Shown here piece after piece: positions 20,519 to 29,473 of a DNA stretch of 64,000 nucleotides; positions within the stretch are counted from its first letter, which is position 1, and each line of letters begins with the position of its first letter. Location of the stretch: positions 1-64,000 of the forward strand of contig CANRFB010000004.1 in NCBI GenBank assembly GCA_947629785.1, given 5' to 3'. A program made the translations under genes and the position numbers. The notes under the pieces were generated by a model. It was not told the origin of the DNA. It made no database searches and saw only the letters and a program-made list of their open reading frames with translations. The stretch comes from an uncultured Clostridia bacterium (GTDB lineage Bacteria; Bacillota; Clostridia; Oscillospirales; Ruminococcaceae).

Positions 20519-21218
20519 TATTGCAACGCTGTTTCCGGAGATGTGCGAGACGGTTCTGAGCGAAAGCATTGTGGGCAGGGCAAGAAAAGCGGGGAAGATC
20601 GAGCTTCACTGCCACCAGATACGGGACTATTCCACGGACAAGCACAGGCGCGTGGACGACACTCCCTACGGCGGCGGAATGGGCATGGTAATGCAGGCTG
20701 AACCCATTTACCGGTGTTTTCTGGCGGTAACGGAAAGTTTTCCCGAGAAGCCGCATACTATATATATGTCCCCGAAAGGTACGGTTTTCACACAGGAAAA
20801 GGCGCTGGATCTTTCAAAGCGGGAGAATATTTTCATTATCTGCGGGCATTATGAGGGTGTGGATCAGCGTGTTCTTGACAAGATCGTCGATGAAGAAATT
20901 TCCATAGGCGACTATGTTCTCACCGGCGGGGAACTTCCCGCCCTCGTACTTACCGACGCTGTTGCAAGAATGTGTGACGGCGTGCTTTCCTCGGAGGAAT
21001 GTTTCCGTGAGGAAAGCCATTTTTCGGGACTTTTGGAATATCCCCACTACACCCGCCCCGAAGTCTGGGAGGGAATGAGCGTTCCCGATGTTCTGCTGAC
21101 GGGTCATCACAAGAATATAGAAAATTTCCGCCGCGAACAATCCATAAAAATAACCAAAGAAAAACGACCGGATCTATATGCCAAATATGAACAAACTGTA
21201 AATATGAACTCCAAATGA
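20508..21218 (+). CDS. trmD: tRNA (guanine-N1)-methyltransferase
   Basis: MRIDIATLFPEMCE...DTPYGGGMGMVMQAEPIY...CGHYEGVDQRVLD...SIGDYVLTGGELPAL; overlaps rimM. Confidence 0.96.
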   Translation: MRIDIATLFPEMCETVLSESIVGRARKAGKIELHCHQIRDYSTDKHRRVDDTPYGGGMGMVMQAEPIYRCFLAVTESFPEKPHTIYMSPKGTVFTQEKALDLSKRENIFIICGHYEGVDQRVLDKIVDEEISIGDYVLTGGELPALVLTDAVARMCDGVLSSEECFREESHFSGLLEYPHYTRPEVWEGMSVPDVLLTGHHKNIENFRREQSIKITKEKRPDLYAKYEQTVNMNSK

Positions 21219-21395
21219 AATTTGGGTATTTTTAATGTAAAAAAATTAGGGCAAAATCACTATAAAACTATGTTGAAAATTGTTGATAGGTTATAAATTT
21301 CGTTATTATAACCAAAATTATAGGCGATATATATCCCCCGATTAATTCAAAAAGCAGAAAATTACAACGAAAGTCATTTTCGTAACAAAATGCCG

Positions 21396-21424
21396 TTGAC
21401 TAACAGGAATGTGTAGGTTATAAT
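21396..21424 (+). promoter_or_regulatory. SigA-type promoter TTGACT-17-TATAAT for the HPr gene
   Basis: TTGACT 21396-21401; TATAAT 21419-21424. Confidence 0.75.
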
Positions 21425-21510
21425 AGAAACATAGATAAATTTCGGAGTGCTTCGGGCAGAAGCGTTCCGACCGGTACAAGATGCAAAGAAATGAGTTAGG
21501 AGAGAGTATT

Positions 21511-21783
21511 ATGTTCGTTAAAGATGTAATGGTTCAGAATCAGGTTGGTCTTCATGCACGTCCCGCTACCTTCTTTATCCAGAAGGCTAATGAATTCAAG
21601 TCTTCCATCTGGATCGAAAAGGAAGAACGCCGTGTAAACGCTAAGTCCCTTCTCGGTATCCTTTCACTGGGCATTGTAGGCGGTACACAGATCAGAATTA
21701 TCGCTGACGGTGCAGACGAGGAAGCAGCCGTTGCAGGTCTTATTGAGCTTGTTGAAAGCGGTTTTGCCGAGGAAACAAGATAA
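21511..21783 (+). CDS. ptsH: HPr family phosphocarrier protein
   Basis: NQVGLHARPATFFIQKANEFKSSIWIEKEERRVNAKSLLGILSLGI; both the His site and the regulatory Ser region are present. Confidence 0.9.
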   Translation: MFVKDVMVQNQVGLHARPATFFIQKANEFKSSIWIEKEERRVNAKSLLGILSLGIVGGTQIRIIADGADEEAAVAGLIELVESGFAEETR

Positions 21784-21799
21784 GGACGATCTCTGATAT

Positions 21800-21836
21800 T
21801 TTCAGGCGCGGCATTTGCTGCGCCTTTTTGTTTTTA
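21800..21836 (+). terminator. Rho-independent terminator after HPr gene
   Basis: aggcgcggcatttgctgcgccttttt. Confidence 0.75.
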
Positions 21837-21864
21837 AAACGACTCGCGGCAGAAAGGCTTGAAT

Positions 21865-22311
21865 ATGAAAGTAGAAATTTTTACCGACGGCGCCTGTTCG
21901 GGAAATCCCGGTCCCGGCGGGTACGGTGCTATTCTCCGTTACGGCGGACACATCAAGGAAATTTCCGGCGGTGCTTCCGAAACCACAAATAACCGCATGG
22001 AACTTATGGGCGTTATAGAAGCGCTTTCCGCCCTGAACCGCCCCTGCGAAGTAATTCTCACAACGGACAGCAAGTATGTTGTGGACAGTGTTACGAAAGG
22101 CTGGGCTCGTTCGTGGAAAGCAAAGGGCTGGGTAAAATCCGACAAAAAGCCCGCCCTTAACGCCGACCTCTGGGAACGGCTCCTTGAACTTTTAGACAAA
22201 CACGACGTTCGGTTCGTCTGGGTAAAAGGTCATGCAGGACACCCGGAAAACGAACGCTGTGACGCCCTCGCCGTTCAGCAGCGGGACATCTATTCCGCAA
22301 AAAGTAAATAG
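21865..22311 (+). CDS. rnhA: Ribonuclease HI
   Basis: [67 protein letters not shown]. Confidence 0.95.
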   Translation: MKVEIFTDGACSGNPGPGGYGAILRYGGHIKEISGGASETTNNRMELMGVIEALSALNRPCEVILTTDSKYVVDSVTKGWARSWKAKGWVKSDKKPALNADLWERLLELLDKHDVRFVWVKGHAGHPENERCDALAVQQRDIYSAKSK

Positions 22312-22445
22312 ACATTTTACCTATCTTTTTACTATATTTTATGAAATTCTTAAAATTTCAGCCGGCTATTGCATATTCCACCAAAATGGTATATAATAAT
22401 ATCGGACTTATATTGCTTAACGCAAATCTGAAAAGAGGTACTTCT

Positions 22446-23669
22446 ATGGAAAAGAGATTCATCTACGCGGATAACGCCGCTACAACGGCTGTTTCCGAAA
22501 AGGTACTTGAAGCGATGCTTCCTTACATGACAAAACAGTTCGGAAACCCCTCAAGTATATATAAATTGGGCAGAGACGCGGAGAAAACCCTTAATGATTC
22601 CCGCGAAAAGATCGCCGCCGCCCTTAACTGTTCGCCCGCCGAAATATACTTTACCAGCGGCGGTTCGGAAGCCGATAACTGGGCGATACGTTCCGCGGCT
22701 ATCCGTCTGGGTGAAAAGGGCAAAAAACATATCATCACCACCAATTTTGAGCATCACGCCGTTCTCCATACCTGTGAATTCCTTGAAAAACAGGGCTTTG
22801 AGGTCACTTATCTTCCCGTTGACGAGAACGGTCTTATCACCCCGCAGCAGGTAAAAGACGCTATCCGCGATGACACCGCCATCGTCACGATAATGTACGC
22901 AAATAACGAAATAGGAACTATTCTTCCTATCAAGGAAATAGGTGCTGTCTGCCGTGAAAAGGGCGTTCTTTTCCACACGGACGCCGTTCAGGCGGTTGGA
23001 CACGTTCCCATTGATGTGAAAGATCAGAACATTGACCTGCTTTCATGTTCGGGACATAAAATTCACGCCCAGAAAGGCATAGGCTTCCTGTATGTCCGCA
23101 GAGGTATTCCCATGGTAAACCTTATTTTCGGCGGGGCGCAGGAACGGGGCAAGCGCGCAGGAACGGAAAATGTTCCCGCTATTGTGGGTCTCGGCGAAGC
23201 TGTTCGACTTGCCTGCGAGAACATTCCCGAAAAGGCGGCTGAAATTTCCGCACGTCGGGACAGGCTTATCAATGAACTTACAAAAATTCCCGCTTGCCGT
23301 CTTAACGGTGACAGACAAAACCGCCTTTGCGGAAATGTGAATATTTCATTCCTTGGAGTTGAGGGCGAATCCCTGCTTCTGCTGCTGGATCAGTTCGGAA
23401 TATGCGCGTCCAGCGGTTCGGCTTGTACTTCCGGTTCTCTTGACCCGTCGCACGTTCTGCTTGCTTTGGGACTTCCACACGAAGTTGCGCACGGTTCCAT
23501 GCGGCTTTCTATTTCGGAGGAAACTTCCGACGAGGACGTGGAGTATATTATCGAAACGGTTCCCAAAATAGTTGAAAGACTCCGCGGAATGTCCCCCCTC
23601 TGGGAAAATATCATCAGCGGAAAGCCCGGCGCGGATAAGTCGCTGAAATTTGTTTCGCCTATTAAGTAA
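22446..23669 (+). CDS. Cysteine desulfurase (NifS/IscS-like)
   Basis: [21 protein letters not shown]...[37 protein letters not shown]...[12 protein letters not shown]. Confidence 0.95.
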   Translation: MEKRFIYADNAATTAVSEKVLEAMLPYMTKQFGNPSSIYKLGRDAEKTLNDSREKIAAALNCSPAEIYFTSGGSEADNWAIRSAAIRLGEKGKKHIITTNFEHHAVLHTCEFLEKQGFEVTYLPVDENGLITPQQVKDAIRDDTAIVTIMYANNEIGTILPIKEIGAVCREKGVLFHTDAVQAVGHVPIDVKDQNIDLLSCSGHKIHAQKGIGFLYVRRGIPMVNLIFGGAQERGKRAGTENVPAIVGLGEAVRLACENIPEKAAEISARRDRLINELTKIPACRLNGDRQNRLCGNVNISFLGVEGESLLLLLDQFGICASSGSACTSGSLDPSHVLLALGLPHEVAHGSMRLSISEETSDEDVEYIIETVPKIVERLRGMSPLWENIISGKPGADKSLKFVSPIK

Positions 23670-23682
23670 TGGAGGTATAGAT

Positions 23683-24105
23683 ATGCTTTACAGTGAAAAG
23701 GTAATGGATCATTTTGCAAATCCCCGAAACGTCGGCGAGATAGAGGACGCGGACGGCATCGGCGAGGTTGGAAATGCCAAGTGCGGCGATATTATGAAAA
23801 TGTACATCAAGGTGAAAGACGGCATCATCACCGACGTCAAGTTCAAGACATTCGGCTGCGGTGCGGCGGTGGCGACTTCCTCTATCGCAACGGAAATGAT
23901 CAAGGGCAAGTCCATTGACGACGCTCTGAAGCTTACAAACAAGGCGGTAGTTGAAGCGTTGGAGGGACTTCCTCCCCAGAAGCTGCACTGTTCCGTGCTT
24001 GCGGAACAGGCGATAAAATCCGCCCTTTCGGATTATTATACCCGTCAGGGAATTGACCCCGTTCCGATAGTAGGCACTATCGAAGAATGTGAGTCCTGCC
24101 ACTAA
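23683..24105 (+). CDS. Iron-sulfur scaffold protein (NifU/IscU-like)
   Basis: MLYSEKVMDHFANPRNVGEIEDADGIGEVGNAKCGDIMKMYIKV...KTFGCGAAVATSS...LHCSVLAEQAI. Confidence 0.95.
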   Translation: MLYSEKVMDHFANPRNVGEIEDADGIGEVGNAKCGDIMKMYIKVKDGIITDVKFKTFGCGAAVATSSIATEMIKGKSIDDALKLTNKAVVEALEGLPPQKLHCSVLAEQAIKSALSDYYTRQGIDPVPIVGTIEECESCH

Positions 24106-24112
24106 AATTCAA

Positions 24113-24140
24113 GGCTGCCGCGTTTGCGGCAGCCCGTTTT
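24113..24140 (+). terminator. Rho-independent terminator
   Basis: ggctgccgcgtttgcggcagcccgtttt. Confidence 0.75.
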
Positions 24141-24187
24141 GATCATGAAATGATAAAAGAGCGCCGATTTCCGGCGCTCCTTTTTGT

Positions 24188-27100
24188 TTATGAAAGTTTA
24201 TTTCCGCACTCCGAGCAGAATTTTGCATTGGGGCTGGTGATCTTAGCACCGCACTGGTCGCAGAAACGCATTTTCGGAGCTTCTTCTTTGACCTCGTCCG
24301 TTTTGGGAGCGGTTTCGCCGATCTCTTCGATCTTGGGAGCAGCGGGAAGTTCCTCGCTGAAATGCTCTGCTTTCGGAGCCGTTTCTACGATCTCCTCGGC
24401 AGTGTTCTGCTGAACGGAAACTTCCGTAATATCGGTGAATGTCGGTGCTGCCGGTGCTGCGGGTTCTTCCTGAACCGGAGCAGCGGCGGGTGTCTGCGCG
24501 GCTTTTTCCTGAACGGCATTTTCCAGAAGTTCTTTCATATGCTCCGCGGAACGTTTGTCATGGATATAGTTGACAAGCGAAGTAAGGACTTTAGCGGCGT
24601 TTTCAACGATATTCTTGTTAAGGGAATTGGGAAGTTCAATGTTGTTGCCGTTTTTCTCCACCGCCGTAAGAACGGAGGACATAAGCGATTTCTTAGCTTG
24701 GAAAGAAGCAATATCGTCTATCTTTACCCTGTTCATAACGCCCCTTGAGAAAATGTGCATATACTCGGTGGTAATTGTAAAGCTGTCGCCGTTGTTGCCC
24801 TCGTGGAGCAGTATGGGAAGTTCGTATCTTCCCGGAGAAATGTAGGTATTGCAGGCTGCGTCATACTTGCTGTGGAAAAGGTTCGACAGTGACGGAACGC
24901 AGAAATGTATTGCGTTTATGCCGAATTCGTCCATTTTTCCGCTGAGGTGCCAGATATAATCGTTTGCCTCTTCTTTCCTGATAGAAGTGATATGTGCGTC
25001 AAGAGCGTCAATGTAACGGTTCTTTGCGTCCTCATCAAGAGGCATGGTATTGAGCCGTCTGATAAGTTCGGCGGATTTCTTTGCGGTAAGGGATTCGATG
25101 TTTCCGCAAAGCTCCCTGACTTCCTTATCGGCGATCTCGGACATAGCCTTTTCGATCTTCCTGCTGTAGGTCTGTTTAAGTTCCGCAGGACAATCTCTGC
25201 CGTATTCCTGAATTTTTATCTGCGCCTGAATAAGCTGTTCCTTATCCATATTATCCGCACCGTCGGTGTAGGAACGCAGTTCGGCTTCGTGCAGTTCGTA
25301 AATTTTCTCGTCGATCTTTTCGATGTATGCGGCGGCTTTTTCGGGGGAATAGCTGCCGTTTGCAAGTTCGCTGCGGACGGCTTCCGCCTTTTCAAAATCA
25401 TACTCGCTGATATTTCCGGCGATACGCTCGATCTTTTCGGTTTCAAGAGCGTCCTCACGGCGGTCTGCGGCTTCCATGCTGCGCTCGTAAAGCTGTTCAC
25501 CGATCTCGCTGCGCTTTTCCTCGGCGTTTCTGCGGAATTCCGCAAGCTGTTCCGCGGTCATATCGGCAGCGGAATCAATGATCTTTCTGTACTTTGCGGT
25601 CTTGACGGATGCGATCCTGTTGTCGATAGAAGCGGCGTATTTCTCGGCGGCGGAAGCGTATTTCTCCGTTCCGAGAATGGTTTCTTTGAGCTTTTCAAGC
25701 TCGGGAATGTCCTTTTCGTTCAGGTCACCGCAAAGATTATCGATCTCATTAAGAAGCAGTTCGTGCTCGCGCTCCTCGATCTTCTTGAAGTAAACGGCGG
25801 TAAATTCCTTTTCGTAATTCTCTCCTGCAAGCTTGGTCTTGAGTTCATCAAGTTCGGGCTGTTCCATTGAGAATATATACTTGCAGAGTTCGGCAAGCTC
25901 GGAATTCTTGAGTTCAACCACTCTTTGAGCGATCCTGTCGAGGTATTTTTCCTTGCGTTCGGGATCGTAGTCCTTATCGGAATCGGAAATATCGGTTTTC
26001 AGTTTGTCAAGTTCTTCCTGAGTCATGGAGTCGATATTTGCGCACATATCGTCTAATTCTTCGTTGAGGATATCCTGTTCGCGCTTTTCGACCTTAGCGA
26101 TATAAGGTTCAAGGATCTCATCGCTGAAACTTCCGCACTCGATGGCGTGTTTCATGATCCTAAGCTGTTCTGCGGTGGCAAATTCCACGCCGTCGAAAAC
26201 TTTCGCCGCCTCGTTTGCTTCATAATTGTTAAGCGCGTCGGTAAGAGTCTTGACAGGCGCATATGTAAGGTGTCCCGGATACTTGTCGCTTGAAAGCTTC
26301 TTTATAAGTTCTTCAAGCTGTTCCCTGCCGAGATCCTCGTAATTCTTCATAAGACCGTCTATTTCGCTGCGGACATTGTTTTCTTTTATCTCGAAAACTT
26401 TCGTACGGTAGTAATCGGCAATAGCGGTATCGTATCTTCCGGAAGCAAGCTTGTCGATCACCGCGTCAAGCTGAGCGGCGGAAAGCTTCTCCGGATTTTC
26501 CAGCATGGCTTCGATCTCATTCTTCTGAGCCGCGTCGGAAGCATTTTTTATTCTGGACAGGAACGGTTTTACCACTGCTTCCGGATAGTCGTATTCCGAA
26601 ATTTCTTCTTTAAGCGCGGTAATTTCGCCAAGGGTCATGACCGGCAGGCTGAGGCAGCACTGTTCCAGAGAAGAAGTCTGCACCACGTCAAGGGCAAGAT
26701 TTACCTTTACAAGATATTTAGCTTTTGTGTCCTCGTCAAGAGTGGTGTTCTGGATATTTTCGATAAGGAAATGCAGTTCCGTTTCGCTGAGTGCGGAAAG
26801 ATTCCGGCAAAGGTCTCTCACATAGGCTTCATTCCTGACGGCAAGCTTCATTTCTTCTGGGGTGTCGAAAAGCGTTCCGTTAAAGGTACGGCGCTCCTTG
26901 TCCATGATGTCAATATGCTCGTCAAGTTCGGTTATGTACTCGCGGTTTGAAAGCCCGTATTTCTCGGAAACTTTTGAAAGCTGTTCGCGGAGTATGCAGG
27001 ATTGTTCATAACCTGCGCAGAAACGTCCCTGCTCGTCAAAGCTTTCATCAAGAATGTAGTCGTTGAGAATAATGTTTTCCAGTTCTTCCTCGTCAATTGG

Positions 27101-28273
27101 GGAAAGCTGCCAGAAGTTTGCGATAGCGGCGAGATTTTCCGCTTCATCGGGATATTTCTTTGCCGCATACCAGAAAATGCGGTAATCTGCGGGCTTGTGA
27201 GCGGCAAGCTGTTCGATAATGAATTTCTCTTCATCATCGGTGTAATTATTCTGTTCAAGGCGGCGGATACCGTCCTTATAAACGCTGAAATCCTCGGCGG
27301 AATAGCTTACCTGCTCGTCGGTTTCCTTTTCCTTATACTCGGCGGAAACCGCGTCAATGAACGCGATTTTTATGGCGTCAATGTCCTCGTTTCCGCAGCC
27401 CTGTCCGAGGGAAGCTATGCGGGAAGCCACATCATCGCTGTTTATAACAGGCGAATAATATTTCTTGGCAAATTCTTCCTTGGAAAGTTCCACGCCGTTT
27501 TTGCGGAGAGCGGCAGCGGTAAGTTCAAGAATGAAATCCAGTTCCGAGAAGCTGTAGCCCACAATATCCAGTACCTCGGAATTCTTGGAGAAAATTTCCA
27601 TAATACTGTTTATCTGGGTGAAATAGGATTCTATGGCGATAGCGCGGGTAGTTCTTGAATCAATAGCCACTTCGTCCCCGAAGAGCGGGAAGTTTATGGT
27701 TTTAGCGCCTGAAAGGTCGGGCAGTTCCGCGGAACACTCATTATAATACTCGTTATAGCGTTTTTGGATATATTCGCTGTCAATGGAAGTTATCTTGCCT
27801 ACAGGCGAGGACTTCCAGAAAAATTCGTTATTATACTTTTTGAAGTGGAGGACTTTGTTTGTAAGGGGTGTAACGGGGGCATAGCGCTTGCCTTTTTCGC
27901 GCATATACTCCTCATTCACGATAATGGTGTCATTCTTGCCGTTTATCATCCATTCTTCCGAGCGGAATGCGTCCTCGGCAAGCAGGTCGGAAATGTATAT
28001 ATAGCCCTCCTGTTCGGCGATGCTGCGTGCTTCCATAAGGTTGAAAGCAGACCATTCGTCGTTATTGTAGGACATTATAAGCATATCCGCCATACGGCAG
28101 ATACAGAGTGCGTTGCTGTGCGCTTCCTCGTCGCTGCACATTGAAATCAGCTCACCTTTTACAAAAGGGTGGCTGATAAGTTTAACGTTTCCCGAAAAGA
28201 CCTTTGCCTCAAAATTTTCGGCAAAGTTCATGCACTTTTCTTTAAAGACGTCATATTCTTTGAAAATTTCCAC
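24188..28273 (-). CDS. 1361-aa helical-repeat protein with possible PH-like region and C-terminal zinc ribbon; function unknown
   Basis: Long ORF with degenerate ~55-70-aa alpha-helical repeats, then a beta-rich segment, an Ala/Pro/Glu linker and MRFCDQCGAKITSPNAKFCSECGNKLS. Confidence 0.88.
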   Translation of the reverse strand: MEIFKEYDVFKEKCMNFAENFEAKVFSGNVKLISHPFVKGELISMCSDEEAHSNALCICRMADMLIMSYNNDEWSAFNLMEARSIAEQEGYIYISDLLAEDAFRSEEWMINGKNDTIIVNEEYMREKGKRYAPVTPLTNKVLHFKKYNNEFFWKSSPVGKITSIDSEYIQKRYNEYYNECSAELPDLSGAKTINFPLFGDEVAIDSRTTRAIAIESYFTQINSIMEIFSKNSEVLDIVGYSFSELDFILELTAAALRKNGVELSKEEFAKKYYSPVINSDDVASRIASLGQGCGNEDIDAIKIAFIDAVSAEYKEKETDEQVSYSAEDFSVYKDGIRRLEQNNYTDDEEKFIIEQLAAHKPADYRIFWYAAKKYPDEAENLAAIANFWQLSPIDEEELENIILNDYILDESFDEQGRFCAGYEQSCILREQLSKVSEKYGLSNREYITELDEHIDIMDKERRTFNGTLFDTPEEMKLAVRNEAYVRDLCRNLSALSETELHFLIENIQNTTLDEDTKAKYLVKVNLALDVVQTSSLEQCCLSLPVMTLGEITALKEEISEYDYPEAVVKPFLSRIKNASDAAQKNEIEAMLENPEKLSAAQLDAVIDKLASGRYDTAIADYYRTKVFEIKENNVRSEIDGLMKNYEDLGREQLEELIKKLSSDKYPGHLTYAPVKTLTDALNNYEANEAAKVFDGVEFATAEQLRIMKHAIECGSFSDEILEPYIAKVEKREQDILNEELDDMCANIDSMTQEELDKLKTDISDSDKDYDPERKEKYLDRIAQRVVELKNSELAELCKYIFSMEQPELDELKTKLAGENYEKEFTAVYFKKIEEREHELLLNEIDNLCGDLNEKDIPELEKLKETILGTEKYASAAEKYAASIDNRIASVKTAKYRKIIDSAADMTAEQLAEFRRNAEEKRSEIGEQLYERSMEAADRREDALETEKIERIAGNISEYDFEKAEAVRSELANGSYSPEKAAAYIEKIDEKIYELHEAELRSYTDGADNMDKEQLIQAQIKIQEYGRDCPAELKQTYSRKIEKAMSEIADKEVRELCGNIESLTAKKSAELIRRLNTMPLDEDAKNRYIDALDAHITSIRKEEANDYIWHLSGKMDEFGINAIHFCVPSLSNLFHSKYDAACNTYISPGRYELPILLHEGNNGDSFTITTEYMHIFSRGVMNRVKIDDIASFQAKKSLMSSVLTAVEKNGNNIELPNSLNKNIVENAAKVLTSLVNYIHDKRSAEHMKELLENAVQEKAAQTPAAAPVQEEPAAPAAPTFTDITEVSVQQNTAEEIVETAPKAEHFSEELPAAPKIEEIGETAPKTDEVKEEAPKMRFCDQCGAKITSPNAKFCSECGNKLS

Positions 28274-28309
28274 CGGTCGATACCCCCGCTCAATTAAATA
28301 TACAATATA

Positions 28310-28338
28310 ATTGTACCAATTTTTCGCAAATCTGTCAA
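28310..28338 (-). promoter_or_regulatory. SigA-type promoter for the 1361-aa protein gene
   Basis: Reverse strand TTGACA (28338-28333), 17-bp spacer, TACAAT (28315-28310). Confidence 0.7.
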
Positions 28339-28384
28339 GGGATTTTGCAGGGCTGTTAAGAGAATTTTCGGGGGTTTTTTTGAC

Positions 28385-28736
28385 ATTTTCGCTAACAGCA
28401 GGCTGAGGCGGGGGAGCCCCCGCGGGCTTTTTCAGGCTTTATTTAGTGATTCCTTACTTAATGCCTGTCGTGAGGCAGGCTGAGGCGGGGAAGCCCCCGC
28501 GGGCTTTTTCAGGCTTTATTTAGTGATTCCTTACTTAATGCCTGTCGTGAGGCAGGCTGAGCCTGCACCCTTTCAGGCTTTATTTAGTGATTCCTTACTT
28601 AATGCCTGTCGTGAGGTTAAGCAAAGTTAAATCTACAAAAGGTATTGAAAGTTGAGATATAAGCGTTCCCGCCTTATCTCAACTCTCAACCCTTAACTCT
28701 CCACTCTTTGAATTACGCATTACGAATTACGAATTG
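28385..28736 (-). repeat. Dispersed repeat, copy F (inverted), with a tandemly triplicated hairpin/body module
   Basis: caggctgag(gcgggggagcccccgc/cctgcaccc)...tttcaggctttatttagtgattccttacttaatgcctgtcgtgag x3, then ...ctcaactctcaacccttaactctc...aattacgcattacgaattacgaatt. Confidence 0.88.
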
Positions 28737-28910
28737 GTTATATTGGGGGTCGTACCGGTAGCCGAGCTTCTCCATTTCCGCGGTAATTTCCGGAATGTCG
28801 GCTTCCATATCGTCGCAAAGCGCATCAAGGCTCGGGTATGCGTCCCGAAGCTTCATGTTAAGAACGCTTAAAAGTATATTCGGGTCTTTGGGCAAAGCCA
28901 TATAATCCAC
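28713..28910 (-). CDS. DUF4250-like small protein
   Basis: MALPKDPNILLSVLNMKLRDAYPSLDALCDDMEADIPEITAEMEKLGYRYDPQYNQFV; last codons lie in repeat copy F. Confidence 0.75.
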   Translation of the reverse strand: MDYMALPKDPNILLSVLNMKLRDAYPSLDALCDDMEADIPEITAEMEKLGYRYDPQYNQFVIRNA

Positions 28911-28956
28911 CTCCGTATGCTTGTTTCAACCATTATAGCACACAATGCGGAGACGG

Positions 28957-29214
28957 TCAAGATTTGCTGCCCGATTTTTTGGGGAATATCCCGAAATCCA
29001 GTATCTTTTCCTTGGAAAATACCGCCGCAAGCGCCATGGGCAGAAGCACGAACGCCGCCGCAAATTCCGAACATACCGCCGTCATAAATATTATGACCGC
29101 AACCATGACCAGTCCCGCAAATTTCTGCTGTCTGAGATCCGGCTTTTCAGCGCCGCGGCGCATTACTATCTCTTTCTTTTCGATTTTTTCAATTACATTA
29201 GCTGTAGATGTCAT
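28957..29214 (-). CDS. Small hydrophobic hypothetical protein
   Basis: 85-aa ORF with a ~35-aa hydrophobic core; RBS-like ggaag upstream. Confidence 0.6.
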   Translation of the reverse strand: MTSTANVIEKIEKKEIVMRRGAEKPDLRQQKFAGLVMVAVIIFMTAVCSEFAAAFVLLPMALAAVFSKEKILDFGIFPKKSGSKS

Positions 29215-29473
29215 GTTTATCTTCCTTTCAAATGCAACACGTTTGTTCTGAACATTCGTTTTATTTTATTATAGAACAATCGTTCGCGTTTGTCAAGGGT
29301 TTTCAAAAAATTTGTTCGGGTAATTCTGCACAAATTTTCGCACGGTTTTATGTTATTTTTGAAAAGGAAAAGACGCTTAACAACAAGGCTGCGGCCTTGC
29401 TTGATTTTTGGAGAAAAGTGTGATATAATTAACACATACTGCTAAATTAATCTGAAAGGACGGTTTTACAATT

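Noticed and set aside
24905-25870. 321-aa plus-strand ORF
   Set aside because: Antisense to the 1361-aa gene, which has a promoter and coherent domain structure; the plus-strand product is a Phe/Leu/Val-rich shadow.
28385-28735. Repeat cluster considered as a CRISPR or IS element
   Set aside because: No spacers, cas genes or transposase; modules match the dispersed intergenic repeat family instead.
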